This document shows, in pieces, positions 50,531 to 61,329 of a stretch of DNA of 64,000 nt. A model generated the notes under the pieces. It was not told the origin of the DNA. It saw only the letters and a program-made list of their open reading frames with translations, and did not search any database. Every line of letters begins with the position of its first letter. Position 1 is the stretch's first letter. The stretch is from Lepturacanthus savala (Eukaryota; Chordata; Actinopteri; Scombriformes; Trichiuridae): NCBI GenBank assembly GCA_030544235.1, contig CM060461.1:7509449-7573448 (forward strand), read 5' to 3'. Position numbers and translations under genes: made by a program.

Positions 50531-50572
50531 TTTCAGGAATCTGTACTTAAAGTTAAGTACAGATTCCTGAAA
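50531..50572. repeat. Perfect 20-bp palindrome with 2-nt centre
   Basis: The arm at 50531-50550 (tttcaggaatctgtacttaa) is exactly complementary to 50553-50572, with only 'ag' between. The flanking sequence continues with related words (gttaagtacagatttatc at about 50500), so the palindrome is part of a larger set of 'gtacagat' repeats spanning 50495-50572. Such a structure could form a cruciform or, if transcribed, a hairpin. Confidence 0.95.
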
Positions 50573-51029
50573 AAATGCTTAAATAATATAAGAAATCATT
50601 TTTACTTTGTTAGTCACAACCTCTGATGTAAAAGATCAGTCACTTTTCCAGTTTAGTGAGAGTAGGCAGCAATCAATGTATTATCCCAATAAGTAATTCC
50701 AGCTGTAGTATGCAGCCATCATAAAATGTGGGATAATATATGTTCAATCACATACAATATATAAAATAAATGTTAAAAATGTCCTGTTTTCTACAGCCTC
50801 ATAAACAGGTCATTTCAACTCAACAAGTAACATGTTGTTCATTTTAATCAAATGTTTGGTAATCTGATAAATGTTTTCAGATTCCAGATTGGAACAGGTA
50901 ACATTCTTTATAATCAGATTACAGATGATGTTTTTTTTTCTTCTTCTTCTTTTTTTCTTTTTCATGCTCTCAGCTCCTCCCTGTGGTCTCCGAACAGCCC
51001 TTTAGATCCGTCAGTGTGATCAGCAGGGG

Positions 51030-51420
51030 AATTTCATTAAGAGTGAGACCTCCATGGCTGAGTCTGATAAGGGCAGGAGTGAAGGAGGGAGGAGAAGAAG
51101 AGGAGAGGAGGAGAGAAGGAGAGGAGGGAAACGGAGGACAACAACGTGCTCTGTGTTTGACCAAAGGCAGCCCTCCGTTGTTTTCTCCTCTGGGTGGAGG
51201 GGGGGCGACCAAAGAGGAGAGTTAAAGGGAAGATGGGGGGAAAGAAGAAAAGATGGAAAGAGGGCTGAGGTCAGGTGATTAAAAAAGAGAAGGGAGGAGA
51301 GGGACAGAAAGAGGAGAGAAGGGGAGAGGAAAAGATAAGGATAAGGAGATAAAGAGATCAAGGAAACAAAAAGAGAAGTGCAGAAAGTTGAGCAAAAGAG
51401 ACAAGGTCAGGAAGGCGGGA
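51030..51420 (+). repeat. Long purine-rich tract (GA-rich on plus strand)
   Basis: From about 51070 to 51410 the plus strand is strongly G+A-biased (for example 'gaagaagaggagaggaggag'), broken only by a short mixed segment at 51130-51200. It produces opposing spurious frames (50983-51361). Purine-pyrimidine asymmetric tracts of this type can adopt triplex (H-DNA) structure. A smaller such tract lies at 53740-54000. Confidence 0.85.
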
Positions 51421-53740
51421 TTTCCCCTGCTGCAACCATTGGCTCAGAGAGGGAACATCAGTAAACCTCCAACTTAGTTAGGGAGCGGGGAGCGAGAGGC
51501 ATAATCAAATATATAAAATGTAGGTATTAATGAATTTACTTTCACGATAACTGTTTTTAATGAGCCTTATAATATAATATAGTATATAAAGTCACATTAC
51601 GGTATTTTTATTTGCATTTAATTCGCCCCCCCCAACTGTATACGACTAAGCTATTTACCTTAACTTTAATGAGTTAAGCTAACTTTAATGAGAATCCATA
51701 ATCTACATAACTGACAGACTGATACAACTGAGTTAACTTGTCCTTAGAAGAGCCTGTTTTACAAACAGCTAAGTAGTGTCAGTAAAAAGTGCATATCTGT
51801 GAGCTGTCTTTACATCATGTTAAATAATCAATGTGATGCCTAAGCTAATCTTACCCCTGAGTTTAAAGGATGAGTTTTCAGTTCAGTCCTGGTAAATGGT
51901 TCAGGTTCCCAAATGAATACTAATAATTACCTTATAAAGCAATTTCAATGAAGCAGGTTTTGCAACAAGGTGCTTCACAAAGACAAGCATATATACGTAC
52001 AAGCATAGAACGATAGCCTAGAACATATATGTGCAAAATAGATGAAATAAACTTAAAAATAGTTAAAAGATGATTTAAAACCTAAGAATTTATATGGAAA
52101 TATGACCAAGTTAAACACAATTATAAGACAGACAAGTCTCACAGTGCATTTTAAAATATTCTGGAGTAGAGGAGAAGAAGTCCAGTCCCAGGCATTTCTT
52201 TCAACATGCAGGACAATGTCCACAGTCCTCCTTCCATGCAAAAATTAATTCCAAACTTTATTAGAAGATAATGTGAGGCTTCAGCCGTCCAAGTCAATAT
52301 ATTTTTAAATTACTTTCATTTTAGTGCCAAATTCTCTTTTTGTGATGAACCTTCCGCTACAGCTGCACAGGAAAACACTGCATCGAGACACAAAGAGATA
52401 TTTTTTTTTACTAAGATTAAATGTAGAAAATATCCACTTCATTTAATTAGAATTCAGACAGCTGAAGCTTCATATTATCTTCAGATGAACTTTTAAATAT
52501 ATTGGAGCTCAAAACGAGGACAGTAGATTTTGTCCTCCATCACCTACTTTGTAAGCACCTTTAGGGGATCTTCTTTGGTCAGTATGAACAGGGTGTTAAT
52601 ATGGACACCTAAGTATTTTAGACTTAAAAAATGGTCAACTGAACACAAATAAAATGCACAGATTGTAGCAATATAAAAGCAAAAACCGAATGGGAAGAAT
52701 GCACTTAAAAGCAGTGCAGAGACATCATGTCTGTGTCCAATACGTTAGCTCTGTAAGGATGCATACATTTTTAACTGCTTTGTTCTTTTTTTTTTCTACA
52801 AAAATCATCCTGTTTATTCAGGAATATTTGATGACTTGAAATAGTTCCCTGTTAAATAGTCCCTGAGGAAACATTTGCTTTATACAATGAATTATCACTT
52901 CTTCGGTTTATGAATGTTGATGAATTTGCCACAGGAGCAAAAATAACCCTGATGACGCCTTACTGCTGAAACGTTGCTTATATATTTAACAATAAATATC
53001 TACTTTGGTGCTGAAATGTGCGGCTGCTCTTCAGTTTTTCAAAGCCACAGAAGCAGAACATTTTCAGGTGCCTGTTAAAAGCCATTTATCAACCCATGGA
53101 CATGTGAACTACTGGATCTTTTCCTGGCGTCCCTGTTAATAAAAACATGTTGTTTTTTTAACAGTATTTTAAAAGAATGTGGTCTATGTGACCTGACGGC
53201 TGAGATATGACGACATGCGTGCAAATTCCCTGAACAGCAAGCCGCTGGTTTGATTCCTGATCGGCCTGATTTAGCTCACTGAAAACAAGAATTTCATAAA
53301 TTTCATTTGAAGTAATTTGATGCTAAAGAGTATCCCAGTGTCTGTGATAAAAGGCTTCTTTCGCATCAGCTCGTCTTAACTAGATTCCTTGAAGTCAATC
53401 TTTTTGATGTTTGGTGTGGCTATTTCAAGATTCTATGGGCTTTAATGACAGACAGTCAGTCTGACTTATTTTAAGACAGCTTATCAAGTAAAATTCACTT
53501 ACTGGCAGGCACATTTTCTTGTTTTAAGCACATTTATGCTTAAATCTAGAAAATTCAGCCTTTGATATGACATGGGATTAGTCTCCTTTAATGCCTAATG
53601 CCTTTTTTGCTTTTAACATTTTCATGCACATCTTGCTATGTTTTTTTTGTCATCAAATGCAATGTATTGATAGTAAGCATCATTCAGTTATAGTTCGAGA
53701 TAGTAACTGATAAAGTGACGGGTCAGTCATAAACCTGACA
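51421..53740. other. Intergenic, no gene seen; degraded repeats
   Basis: AT-rich. Segment 51930-52080 has words of a LINE-tail type ('caaggtgcttcacaaagaca'). Segment 52910-53030 contains 'ctgatgacgccttactgctg', aaacgttgctt and a following aataaatatc, typical of a retroelement tail in fishes ('gccgaaacgttg'). Both are low-confidence assignments and neither carries coding sequence. Confidence 0.4.
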
Positions 53741-53804
53741 GCCAGAAGGGACAGTAAAGAAAATTAGGAGGAAGAGGAAGGAAAGGAAAGAAGAAGGGAT
53801 AAAT

Positions 53805-53860
53805 CAAGACAACTTTTATTCGTGTAGCCCAATAAAACAAGTCACAAGGAGGAGGGGAGT
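53805..53860 (+). repeat. LINE-tail-like fragment
   Basis: 'aagacaacttttattcgtgt' then agcccaataaaacaagtcac resembles the 'actttatttgtatagcccaa' end common in fish repeats. It lies within purine-rich sequence. Confidence 0.45.
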
Positions 53861-54041
53861 AGAGGACAAGGTGCCGGGACAGAGAAGAGGAGTGGAAAGA
53901 CGCGGAATAAGGAAAGTGGCACAGAATGTAGAGCAGGTGGGAAAGTGAAGGAACTAAGGAGGAGTCGGGACAAGCGGGGGAGACTAGGAGTGACGTAAAA
54001 GAGGCCGAGCTGGCCTGGACTCCCCACCGAGGAGTGATGCG

Positions 54042-54176
54042 ATGGCAATCTCTCAGCTGGAACATCTGGTCCAGGCCCTGAACAATGAGGCTCCAGCAGG
54101 CAGATCGCAGCGATCCGGGCCCCCCTCTCTCAGCCCTTTGCGGAGATGGCCTGATTACCCACCACCACCGGCCTAA
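54042..54176 (+). other. Short GC-rich open frame, 44 codons (doubtful)
   Basis: ATG at 54042 opens a frame beginning MAISQLEHLVQALNNEAP and ending in a proline-rich stretch (YPPPPA) before TAA. The frame extends 16 codons upstream of the ATG. The surrounding 54000-54400 block is GC-rich, CpG-bearing and repeat-free. I recognise no family, and the block may equally be conserved non-coding DNA. Confidence 0.12.
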
Positions 54177-54959
54177 CTCTGCAGGTCATCGCCATGCCGA
54201 TCCACAAAGACATACCTTGTCTTCGGACACACCGGGGTCACTCTTAATAAACCTGCTCTTGTGGTCTGATGGGATGATGGGAAAAGAGGAAGCTGGTTGA
54301 GATAGGAGGTCCTGTGTTCCAGGTGATGAGTGAGACCCGACGGGAACATTCCTCAGAGATCCTCCTTCCATTAATGTGACATCCACTCCAAAGATGAGCC
54401 GTTAATCGAGTGTTATTTTACATTTTGTGTCATACCCTAAGTGCTGCCTCGCAAATCAGTTTAATAACCGAAGCGTAGGCTTGTATGGTAACTGGAGATA
54501 TACAGTTGTAAGATGATTTATGCTTTTTTTTTCTAGTTCAAAGATGTCTTGGAGATCAGATCAAGGACATAAAATGTCTAGTGAAAAGACAGCGAGACAC
54601 CGTGATCAGGAAGTCCTTATGAAGTGAAAAAAATCCAGATGGTGCTCAAGTGGAGAACGACATCACAGCAACTCTGATTAAAAGCCATTCTGCTCAGGAG
54701 GGAAGAAGAAAAAGTGCTGGCTTTGCCTTTTATGCCCATTTATCACATGAGATTGTTTGTATACAGTTGTTTTATCCATTGTGTGCATGCGTGTGTGAGT
54801 GACAGAGAGAGAGATGAGACGAATGTAATTAAAGTTTTTTTAATTAGATGCTGTTCTTTTCTGGGAAGCCTGTGGCAGTGCTGGGTGGAGCCAGAGTGGA
54901 GACAGGAGGTTTGTGGTCTGGCTGAAGCAGCCACGCCGGCCGGGGTAATGGAAACCGGG

Positions 54960-55905
54960 TGTTCGCTGTACACATACACAGACATACATTGCAAACACGC
55001 ACACACACACGTACATGAGCGCCCACACATGCACATGCACTCTCACGCACACACATACACACGCACATATGTATATAAACCAAAGCTGTAGTGCACACAC
55101 ACTCAGAAAGCCACATAAATTTAAGCAGACATGAATCCGCTGGATGCACAACCCCCACAATACAAATGTATGTCCCCCCAAAGCGCACACACACGCACAC
55201 ATAGATATTCATTCATGTGACTACCTGCATTATAGTATTCAGCCTGCTGACACGTTAATTCCCTAAATAGTGATGATGTGTGCATTCGCATGCACATACA
55301 TGCATGCAAGCCTCATGCATACATGAAAACAAATAAGGACTGATACACACACACACACACAACCTCCTCCATACTGATGCACAATCCATACACGCACAGG
55401 TATGGATGAGTACACGCAGAGAAGCACATGCATGAATGCGCTCACTCACCGCCTGTCACTCACTTCTATCCGGATGTGCGTGCATACACACAGAACTCAT
55501 TATAGATGCATATAGCACATGCAAACATAAACACTCTTCTTCCAATGCGATGCACGCACACACACACGCATGAATGCACACTCACACTCTCCAGCCCCCC
55601 CCTCTGCTCCCCTGCCATTACACATGCATACACACGCACACATGCGTGCACACACATATAAATACGCTTAGGCACATGCTTGAGCACACACATACACGCA
55701 CACAATAAGCCCCTCATCACTCAAATCCCTTGGCATGCACACACATGCACACACACACACACACAGCAATAGAATTTCTTGCACGCACTACATTTCAACC
55801 GTCTCTACAAATACACACACATGCAGTCACGCAACAAAAGGAACACACACTCAGCGCCAATCAGTCCAACAATGTGATACAAAACATTCTCTAGTTTTAA
55901 TGCAT

Positions 55906-55975
<70 letters not shown>
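54960..55975 (+). repeat. CA-rich cryptic simple-sequence region
   Basis: About 1 kb dominated by degenerate ACAC/ACATGC words (cacacatgcacatgcac, acacacacgcatgaatgcac and similar), interrupted by short unique parts. Many alternating purine-pyrimidine runs favour Z-DNA. It generates long artefactual His/Thr and Cys/Val frames on both strands, which should not be read as proteins. Confidence 0.9.
55909..55973 (+). repeat. (CA)n microsatellite, about 32 units
   Basis: Uninterrupted CA run preceded by tgcatgcg and followed by tgcagggcc; the purest part of the CA-rich region. Confidence 0.97.
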
Positions 55976-55977
<2 letters not shown>

Positions 55978-56940
55978 GGGCCAGGAAATGCAGAAAACAG
56001 ATCTTGGGCATCTACTGACATCAGCGAGGCAAGGTCCGCCTTTTCCTTTAGACGCTGATGTCAGTTTTCCACAAAACTGTTTTCACCCCAAATTACAGGC
56101 GATCAAACCCTTCCTCCTGTTGACAGAGGAGAATAGATACATGTCGACTTAAGATACACACAGCAGCAAACAAGAACGACAGCGAGGATGCTCCTCTCCC
56201 CCCAGGACCGTGTGGTCAAACAGCTTTAAATTGATGTAGAGTGTCTGCATCTGTCAACACAAACAGAACGAGGACTGTGAAACCCTGATACTGCTCTGGC
56301 TTCACTCCAACCACTGGAGTCAAGATGTATGTAAATATATGGAAAACACTGAGGTGTGAGAACGCATATATTTCACACAGCAAACCATATGTGTTTTTTC
56401 CAGCGAGCTGCACTTCCTTTATGAACACGAGTGACTCGCAAGGCGACTGTTTCACCAGGATCATCATTATCTTTTAGTCCCGGACAGTCAGACATGAGCA
56501 GGTCAAACTGGGCAGCAACAGGTCAATCTCTAAGAACAGGGCACCATCTAGTGTTGCATGCAGAGTATGGAAGGACTGCTGGAAAGTTTTTTTTTTTTTT
56601 TTACCAGACAACAAAGAGTACAGCCATGTTAAGCGTGCGTTTGCTGGTTTTTATGAGCTGTTCAGAGTGGCGTCACCCTCACCAAAACACTCAGGTCACT
56701 AAGAGGTTAAGAGCGGGACTGTAAGGCCCAAACAAGGCTGCACAGACCCAAAGGTGCAGCGGACGTCAGGGTTGAGTAGGGTGGGGGGTGGGGGGCAGCA
56801 GATGTGATTGTTTGCATAAGCCGGGTTTATAAACAAACCCAAGCCAGAGGCCATTGCTGCATCTCTGGACAGAGGAACGTTTCAACTTGAACTGAAGATT
56901 CATTAATCTAAGCAGCACAGCTACTATTATCAGTCCCAGG
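55976..56940. other. Intergenic, no gene seen
   Basis: Mixed composition; a T run (about 56587-56603) and a G-rich patch (56775-56800). Open frames at 56216-56467 and 56431-56724 overlap on opposite strands and have no recognisable product. Confidence 0.6.
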
Positions 56941-56989
56941 ATTGACTCTGACTGGTTTATTCCAACTGCCCCTAAAGCTATGGCTGATT

Positions 56990-57120
56990 TTGAGGAACAA
57001 TTTAAAAGCCGATTCAAGTCTTCTACTCCCTCAGTTTGGAATGACTTCCCTGATTCTTTGGTAGCAGGCCTCACTGGATGCCTTTAAAGTCATCCTGTTT
57101 TAATTGGTTCATATTGCCCT
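56990..57120 (+). mobile_element. LINE C-terminus relic, L2/CR1-like
   Basis: The plus strand reads FKSRFKSSTPSVWNDFPDSL, then after a frame change SLDAFKVILF, the 'PxxWNxLPxxL' and 'FKxxLK' blocks of fish LINE C-termini. It is followed by a degraded AT-rich tail. Orientation is opposite to the 29-kb copy. Only about 100 nt is identifiable. Confidence 0.55.
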
Positions 57121-58230
57121 TTATAATCCCAGATGTTCATGAATAATGATGAATACTTGATAAGTTTATGACCCTGTAATACATTTTTTATTGTTTAATT
57201 GTTCTACGTTAATGTTGCTGTCTTGGCCAGGACACACTAGAGATTCGTAATGTGAATGAGATTTTTATTTTCCTGGTTAAAGTTTAATGGTTGCTGTTGT
57301 AATTAATCACTTAATCATGTTCAAATAGATTCTTCCCATACAAAACCTTAAAATATTCACTTTGCAATCACAGAAAACAAAGAAGTGACAAAACAACTTC
57401 TTCTAGAGAACAATTGGCATTTTTACTTTACAATTTTCAAAAAGTCAATTTTCTGTCATTTTAATTAATCAACTGTTTCCAATTTGTTTTTAGAATGAAT
57501 AAATCTTAAGTTTTTTTGTCAGTAAAAATCTAAATTATAAGCAAATAAATAGCAAAATAATGTTGCTGCATCGACAGATGTCACTAGTATTAAAGTTATT
57601 TCTCCTCAAATTCACTGTTTATTGTACTTTTTCTTTTACTCTTTATACACAGTATAGCAGCTTATCTATAAAATACTATTACTATACAATACTAATAGAT
57701 CTCTTTTTAAACACTTTGACATGATACATCTACAACTTTGACAGGTCAGACAGGCCTGCATGTTGGGATTTTTGTTAAAACTGGAAGTTGTGGAGCATTT
57801 TCATTTTTAAGTTCCAAGTGGAACTCCAGGTTTATTAGTTTCAAAAACGACTTGGTTTTCCATTTATTCTTGTGTAATTACTCAAGTGGACACATATGTC
57901 ACACAGATAGGATTCTGTGCTCACTTTGGAAAGTATATTAAAAAAAACAACAACAACCACCACCTCACATTCAACCAATTTAACCAATGTGGCAACATAT
58001 TTATAGTACCTGTGAATACCTCTGTAATCTCTGCAAACAGTTTTTTCTTTTTAAATAAACTTTGGCTGTTGCTTATTTAGTTCCACATTTTTAACATTAC
58101 ATAGAAATGTTTGAGATTTCCAGGTGCTTTCAGGCCCAATAGGGCGTGGCACACAAGGGGGGGAAAAAAAAGACCTGCAGGATACAAATATCTGTCCGAC
58201 GAGAGAAAAAATAAAACAAACTTTGTAAAA
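57121..58230. other. Intergenic, downstream of zbtb14; no gene seen
   Basis: AT-rich sequence without recognisable features; short frames only. Confidence 0.6.
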
Positions 58231-58234
58231 AACA

Positions 58235-59058
58235 GTAAAACACAGCAAATGGTGTTTATTGTCAAAGTGTAGGAGTAGGACAATGTTATATGTGCATCAT
58301 TTCAGTATTTGTGTACTCTAATTGTGCAACAAACTAAGCTACAGTATATACAGACATCTATCATTAACTGTTGATAGCTGGATGACAGTTATACTGTATA
58401 ACAGTAAATCTAGTTGGCCGGTTGCTTGGGCAGAACAGCCGTTTAAAGGCCATCCCTCATACGCCCAAGACTTTGGTATCATCTGTGTCAAATGCAAAAT
58501 GGTGACTCTTACTCGTACAGTGTAATATCAATCAATACAACTAAACACATCCATTAAAAACATCCACATGAATATACTCAATGCAACAAATGTTATGCAG
58601 AAATCTTTTTTTCCCTCCCTTTCCCTCCCCCTCGTTTCTCTCTTTTATCTCCATAAAATCCAGTAAAGGTTAAACAAACATTTAAATGTTACATATCCCA
58701 TAAAAGTAAAAGAGAATAATGTTATGAGAACCCCCCCTCCCCCGGTCTAGATAGCAACGATGCTTTTTGTGAAAAATATATGTATAGTAGCGTGAACTAA
58801 ACATTTACATGTTTTTACAAGTGGAAAGAAAACATCGTCTGTATTTTTTTTTTTTGACATAACTCTTTAGAATAATAATACAGCCCCACAGTCTTATGAA
58901 CATGCTATGATCTGCCGCTACTCACTCCGATCATTGTCCGTGTGATGTCAGGCCACGCCGCCCGTCACAGGCCCGTGGTTTCGTCAGTGTGTGTACGTGT
59001 TGGTGTGTGTGTGTGTGTGTGTATATATATGTGTGATGGTTTGGTGTGTCCATAGGCT
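58235..59058 (-). other. zbtb14: zbtb14 3' UTR
   Basis: From the TGA at 59061-59059 the minus strand continues without another gene to a single AATAAA at 58260-58255; cleavage would fall about 58230-58245. The UTR carries a GT/CA simple repeat next to the stop (about 58990-59035) and C/G homopolymer patches near 58730. The unusually ordered, repeat-free segment 58320-58540 may be conserved. The 3' end is inferred from the signal. Confidence 0.6.
58255..58260 (-). terminator. Polyadenylation signal AATAAA for zbtb14
   Basis: TTTATT on the plus strand gives AATAAA on the minus strand, about 800 nt past the stop codon. It is the only canonical signal between the stop and 58000 in this orientation that I found. 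Confidence 0.55.
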
Positions 59059-60231
59059 TCAACAGTCCCCTGAGTTGTGCGAGTGTGGCCCGGTCTCCAT
59101 TTTCCAGTCTCTCTGGTCGGCGGCCTCTGCGGTGCCGTGCTGGGAGGCGGCGGGAGACTGGGACATGTTCCTGCGGGGGTTGCCGCTGTGCATGGTGTTC
59201 CAGTGGCGCTTCAGATCCGACGCTTTGATGAAGGCCTTGTCGCATGAGCCGCAGTTGAACGGCCGCTCGCCCCGGTGCTGCCGTTCGTGGTCCTTCAGGT
59301 GCGACTTGTGCTTGAAGGCCTTTTCGCACATCTGGCAGGCGAAGGGCCTCTCGTTGCTGTGCACCCGCTCGTGCCGCTTCAGGTCAGGGCCCCGGATGAA
59401 CGCCTTGCCGCACACCACGCAGCGGTGCGGCTTGAAGCCTGAGTGGATCTTCAGGTGCTCCTTGAGGTGGGCGGCGGTGGTGAAGGCTTTGGGGCAGTGC
59501 TCGCAGCCGTACGGCCGGTTGGCGGTGAGCAGCCGCTCCTTTTTGGCGTTGTGGTCGATGGGTTTGGCGCCGGCGCTCTGGCAGGAGCCGTGGTCGCGGT
59601 GGCCGTACAGCAGGTACTCCAGCTTCATGTCGCTGGAGGACGAGGAGCCCCAGCCGTGGCTGTGGGGGTCTTTGCCCATGTTGGTGTTGTAGTTGTGCGG
59701 CTGGGACACGTGTGACCCCCCGGGGCCCATGCCATCCATGCCCTGGTCATAGAAGCTGTTCTTCCTCACCTCCTCCATGGCCAGCTCCTTCAGGATGGCG
59801 TCCTGGGCCCTCATGCCGTGGTCGCCAGGCGCCTGGTTCTCCCGGGTCTTCATGTTGGTCAGCTCACGCTTCTGCGTGCACAGGTTGTCCAGGAAGTTGA
59901 TGCCCAGGATCTGCCCGGAGGACATCATCATGTTGATGTCCTTCTTCCTCACGGCCAGCCGAGCCGTGTACATGTAGTTGAGCACCTCCTCGAAGATGTC
60001 GGAGCGGATGAAGTCCAGCTCCACGATGGAGTTGTCCTCGTCGCTCTGTTTCTTGAACAGCTTCTTGAAGTAGTTGCTGCAGGCGGCAAGGACGCAGCGG
60101 TGCGCCCGGAACTCGATGTTTTCCACCACCACCACCACGTCACAGTGCTCCCCTTCCATCCTCTGCTGGTTGAGCATCTTCAGGAAAGTGGCTTTGTGGT
60201 CGTAGTCGATATATCTCATTAAGTCGGACAT
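59059..60231 (-). CDS. zbtb14: BTB and C2H2 zinc finger factor ZBTB14 (ZF5)-like
   Basis: 390 codons in one exon, starting MSDLMRYIDYDHKATFLKML. The BTB/POZ domain (about residues 20-127) has the ZBTB14 signatures CDVVVVVENIEFRAHRCVLAA, split over residues 30-50, and SDIFEEVLNYMYTA; it mediates dimerisation and corepressor binding. Four C2H2 fingers follow: C243/C246/H259/H263, C271/C274/H287/H291, C299/C302/H315/H319, C327/C330/H343/H348. ZBTB14 is a nuclear GC-box-binding repressor or activator (c-myc and other promoters). Human ZBTB14 has 449 residues and five fingers by memory: here the first has lost ligands (C217-Q-S-A220, and HEKLH replaced by KERLL), and the acidic linker is much shortened. 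The start is set by the homology and the acceptor 21 nt upstream; a 79-residue upstream extension is intron translation. The gene could be a teleost-specific duplicate of zbtb14. Confidence 0.93.
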   Translation of the reverse strand: MSDLMRYIDYDHKATFLKMLNQQRMEGEHCDVVVVVENIEFRAHRCVLAACSNYFKKLFKKQSDEDNSIVELDFIRSDIFEEVLNYMYTARLAVRKKDINMMMSSGQILGINFLDNLCTQKRELTNMKTRENQAPGDHGMRAQDAILKELAMEEVRKNSFYDQGMDGMGPGGSHVSQPHNYNTNMGKDPHSHGWGSSSSSDMKLEYLLYGHRDHGSCQSAGAKPIDHNAKKERLLTANRPYGCEHCPKAFTTAAHLKEHLKIHSGFKPHRCVVCGKAFIRGPDLKRHERVHSNERPFACQMCEKAFKHKSHLKDHERQHRGERPFNCGSCDKAFIKASDLKRHWNTMHSGNPRRNMSQSPAASQHGTAEAADQRDWKMETGPHSHNSGDC

Positions 60232-60967
60232 GTTGCAGCTCAAATTGGCAACCTGCGGGGGACGCGACAAGAAAACAATCACAGAGTTGGGATTTTCACA
60301 ATAAAACTGTCCGTAAAGTGCAACAGCTGAGGGGCGGAGCGCTATTTGCATGCCTATAATAATAATAATAAAAATTATAATAATAATTAAAAGATTCACG
60401 CACAATTGCAAGATAACATGCAACAAACCGTGAAAAATACAGAGAATAAATAAAAGTAGCTGAATCAATCATGCAGAAATCTTTTGGGGAAAAAAACACA
60501 CGAGAGGCCTGACAGCGATAAAAGCCGCACTAATACTAATAAAAATATAAACACCAACGAAAACAAACCGATGCACTTTTTTACGGGTCAAACCGCGCGT
60601 TTCAGCCGCGGTGGGAGCGTGACAGTCGCGTCGCGTGCAGAAAGGATAACCTTAGCAAGAATATTTCACATTTCACTGCGCCCAGCCATTTTGGTCGGCA
60701 AGCCTCCATTGGCATGTTTCGGTGTCTTTAAAGCACTTCACAAACAGCGGCGAACACCGCGGCCATCGGGCGAACAACTCGCTAAAGCGCGCCGCGTCGC
60801 TTTTTCTGCGCCGTTCGACGCGACGGGTGGAAAATGAAAAAAAAATGTTAATACCCGAAGCCTGAACGCGATCCCTCTGTTGTCACGCAAGGCAGCAGCA
60901 GCAGACGACGATCCAGAGCTGTCGTTTTTCCTCTTCCTCCTCTTGTTGTGACTGTTGGAGCTCTTAC
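60232..60967 (-). other. zbtb14 5' UTR end and first intron
   Basis: A clean acceptor (gtcccccgcag) at 60253 precedes 21 nt of 5' UTR before the ATG at 60231. The intron carries an ATA/ATT microsatellite (about 60356-60388). A candidate upstream donor (ttcct|gtaagag) is at 60967, giving an intron of about 715 nt. The acceptor is well supported; the donor is a guess from sequence. Confidence 0.55.
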
Positions 60968-61100
60968 AGGAAATGCCGCATTGTTCTGCTGCCACCTACA
61001 GCACCGGAGCGACTACTCCGCCGAGATCCTCTATGTCCGAGAGGAGGAGCCACTCCGCGGAGAAGAAGAGAGACGAGAGTCAGGTGGAGGAGATGCCAGT
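60580..61100 (-). promoter_or_regulatory. CpG island and probable zbtb14 promoter
   Basis: Sharp rise in CpG (for example 'aaagcgcgccgcgtcgcttt' and 'cgttcgacgcgacgggtgg') relative to flanks below 45% GC. It includes ccagccattttggt, a YY1-type CCATnTT site, and ccattgg, an inverted CCAAT box, both near 60680-60712. A leader exon probably ends at 60968. Start site not determinable by eye. Confidence 0.65.
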
Positions 61101-61329
61101 GATGGGCGAAATACTAGGATGTTATTTAAAGGTTGATTATGTAGAATTTGTATTAAAAGCTATGTTAAAGAAATAACAATGCATATAATATACAATGATA
61201 ATTAATAATGAATAAAATAATAATAACACACAGTGTGCTTAGGGGCATAGACTAAAAATATAACTTTTCCAGAAAAAAATAAATGTATTGTGAATTAATA
61301 ATTTTATAATTTTTGACAGGTTTGACAAT

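Noticed and set aside
50970..51361. Opposing 80-113 codon frames rich in Arg/Glu/Gly or Ser/Pro/Leu
   Set aside because: Produced by the purine-rich tract; low complexity.
54714..56152. Many His/Thr- or Cys/Val-rich frames
   Set aside because: Translation of CA/GT simple sequence on both strands.
59443..60222. Plus-strand frames over zbtb14 (for example 58991-59692 and 59818-60222)
   Set aside because: Antisense shadows of the GC-rich zbtb14 coding exon.
60232..60468. 79-codon N-terminal extension of the zbtb14 frame with runs of Ile and Leu
   Set aside because: It translates intron sequence, including an ATT/ATA microsatellite, and crosses a good splice acceptor; the family start is MSDL at 60231.
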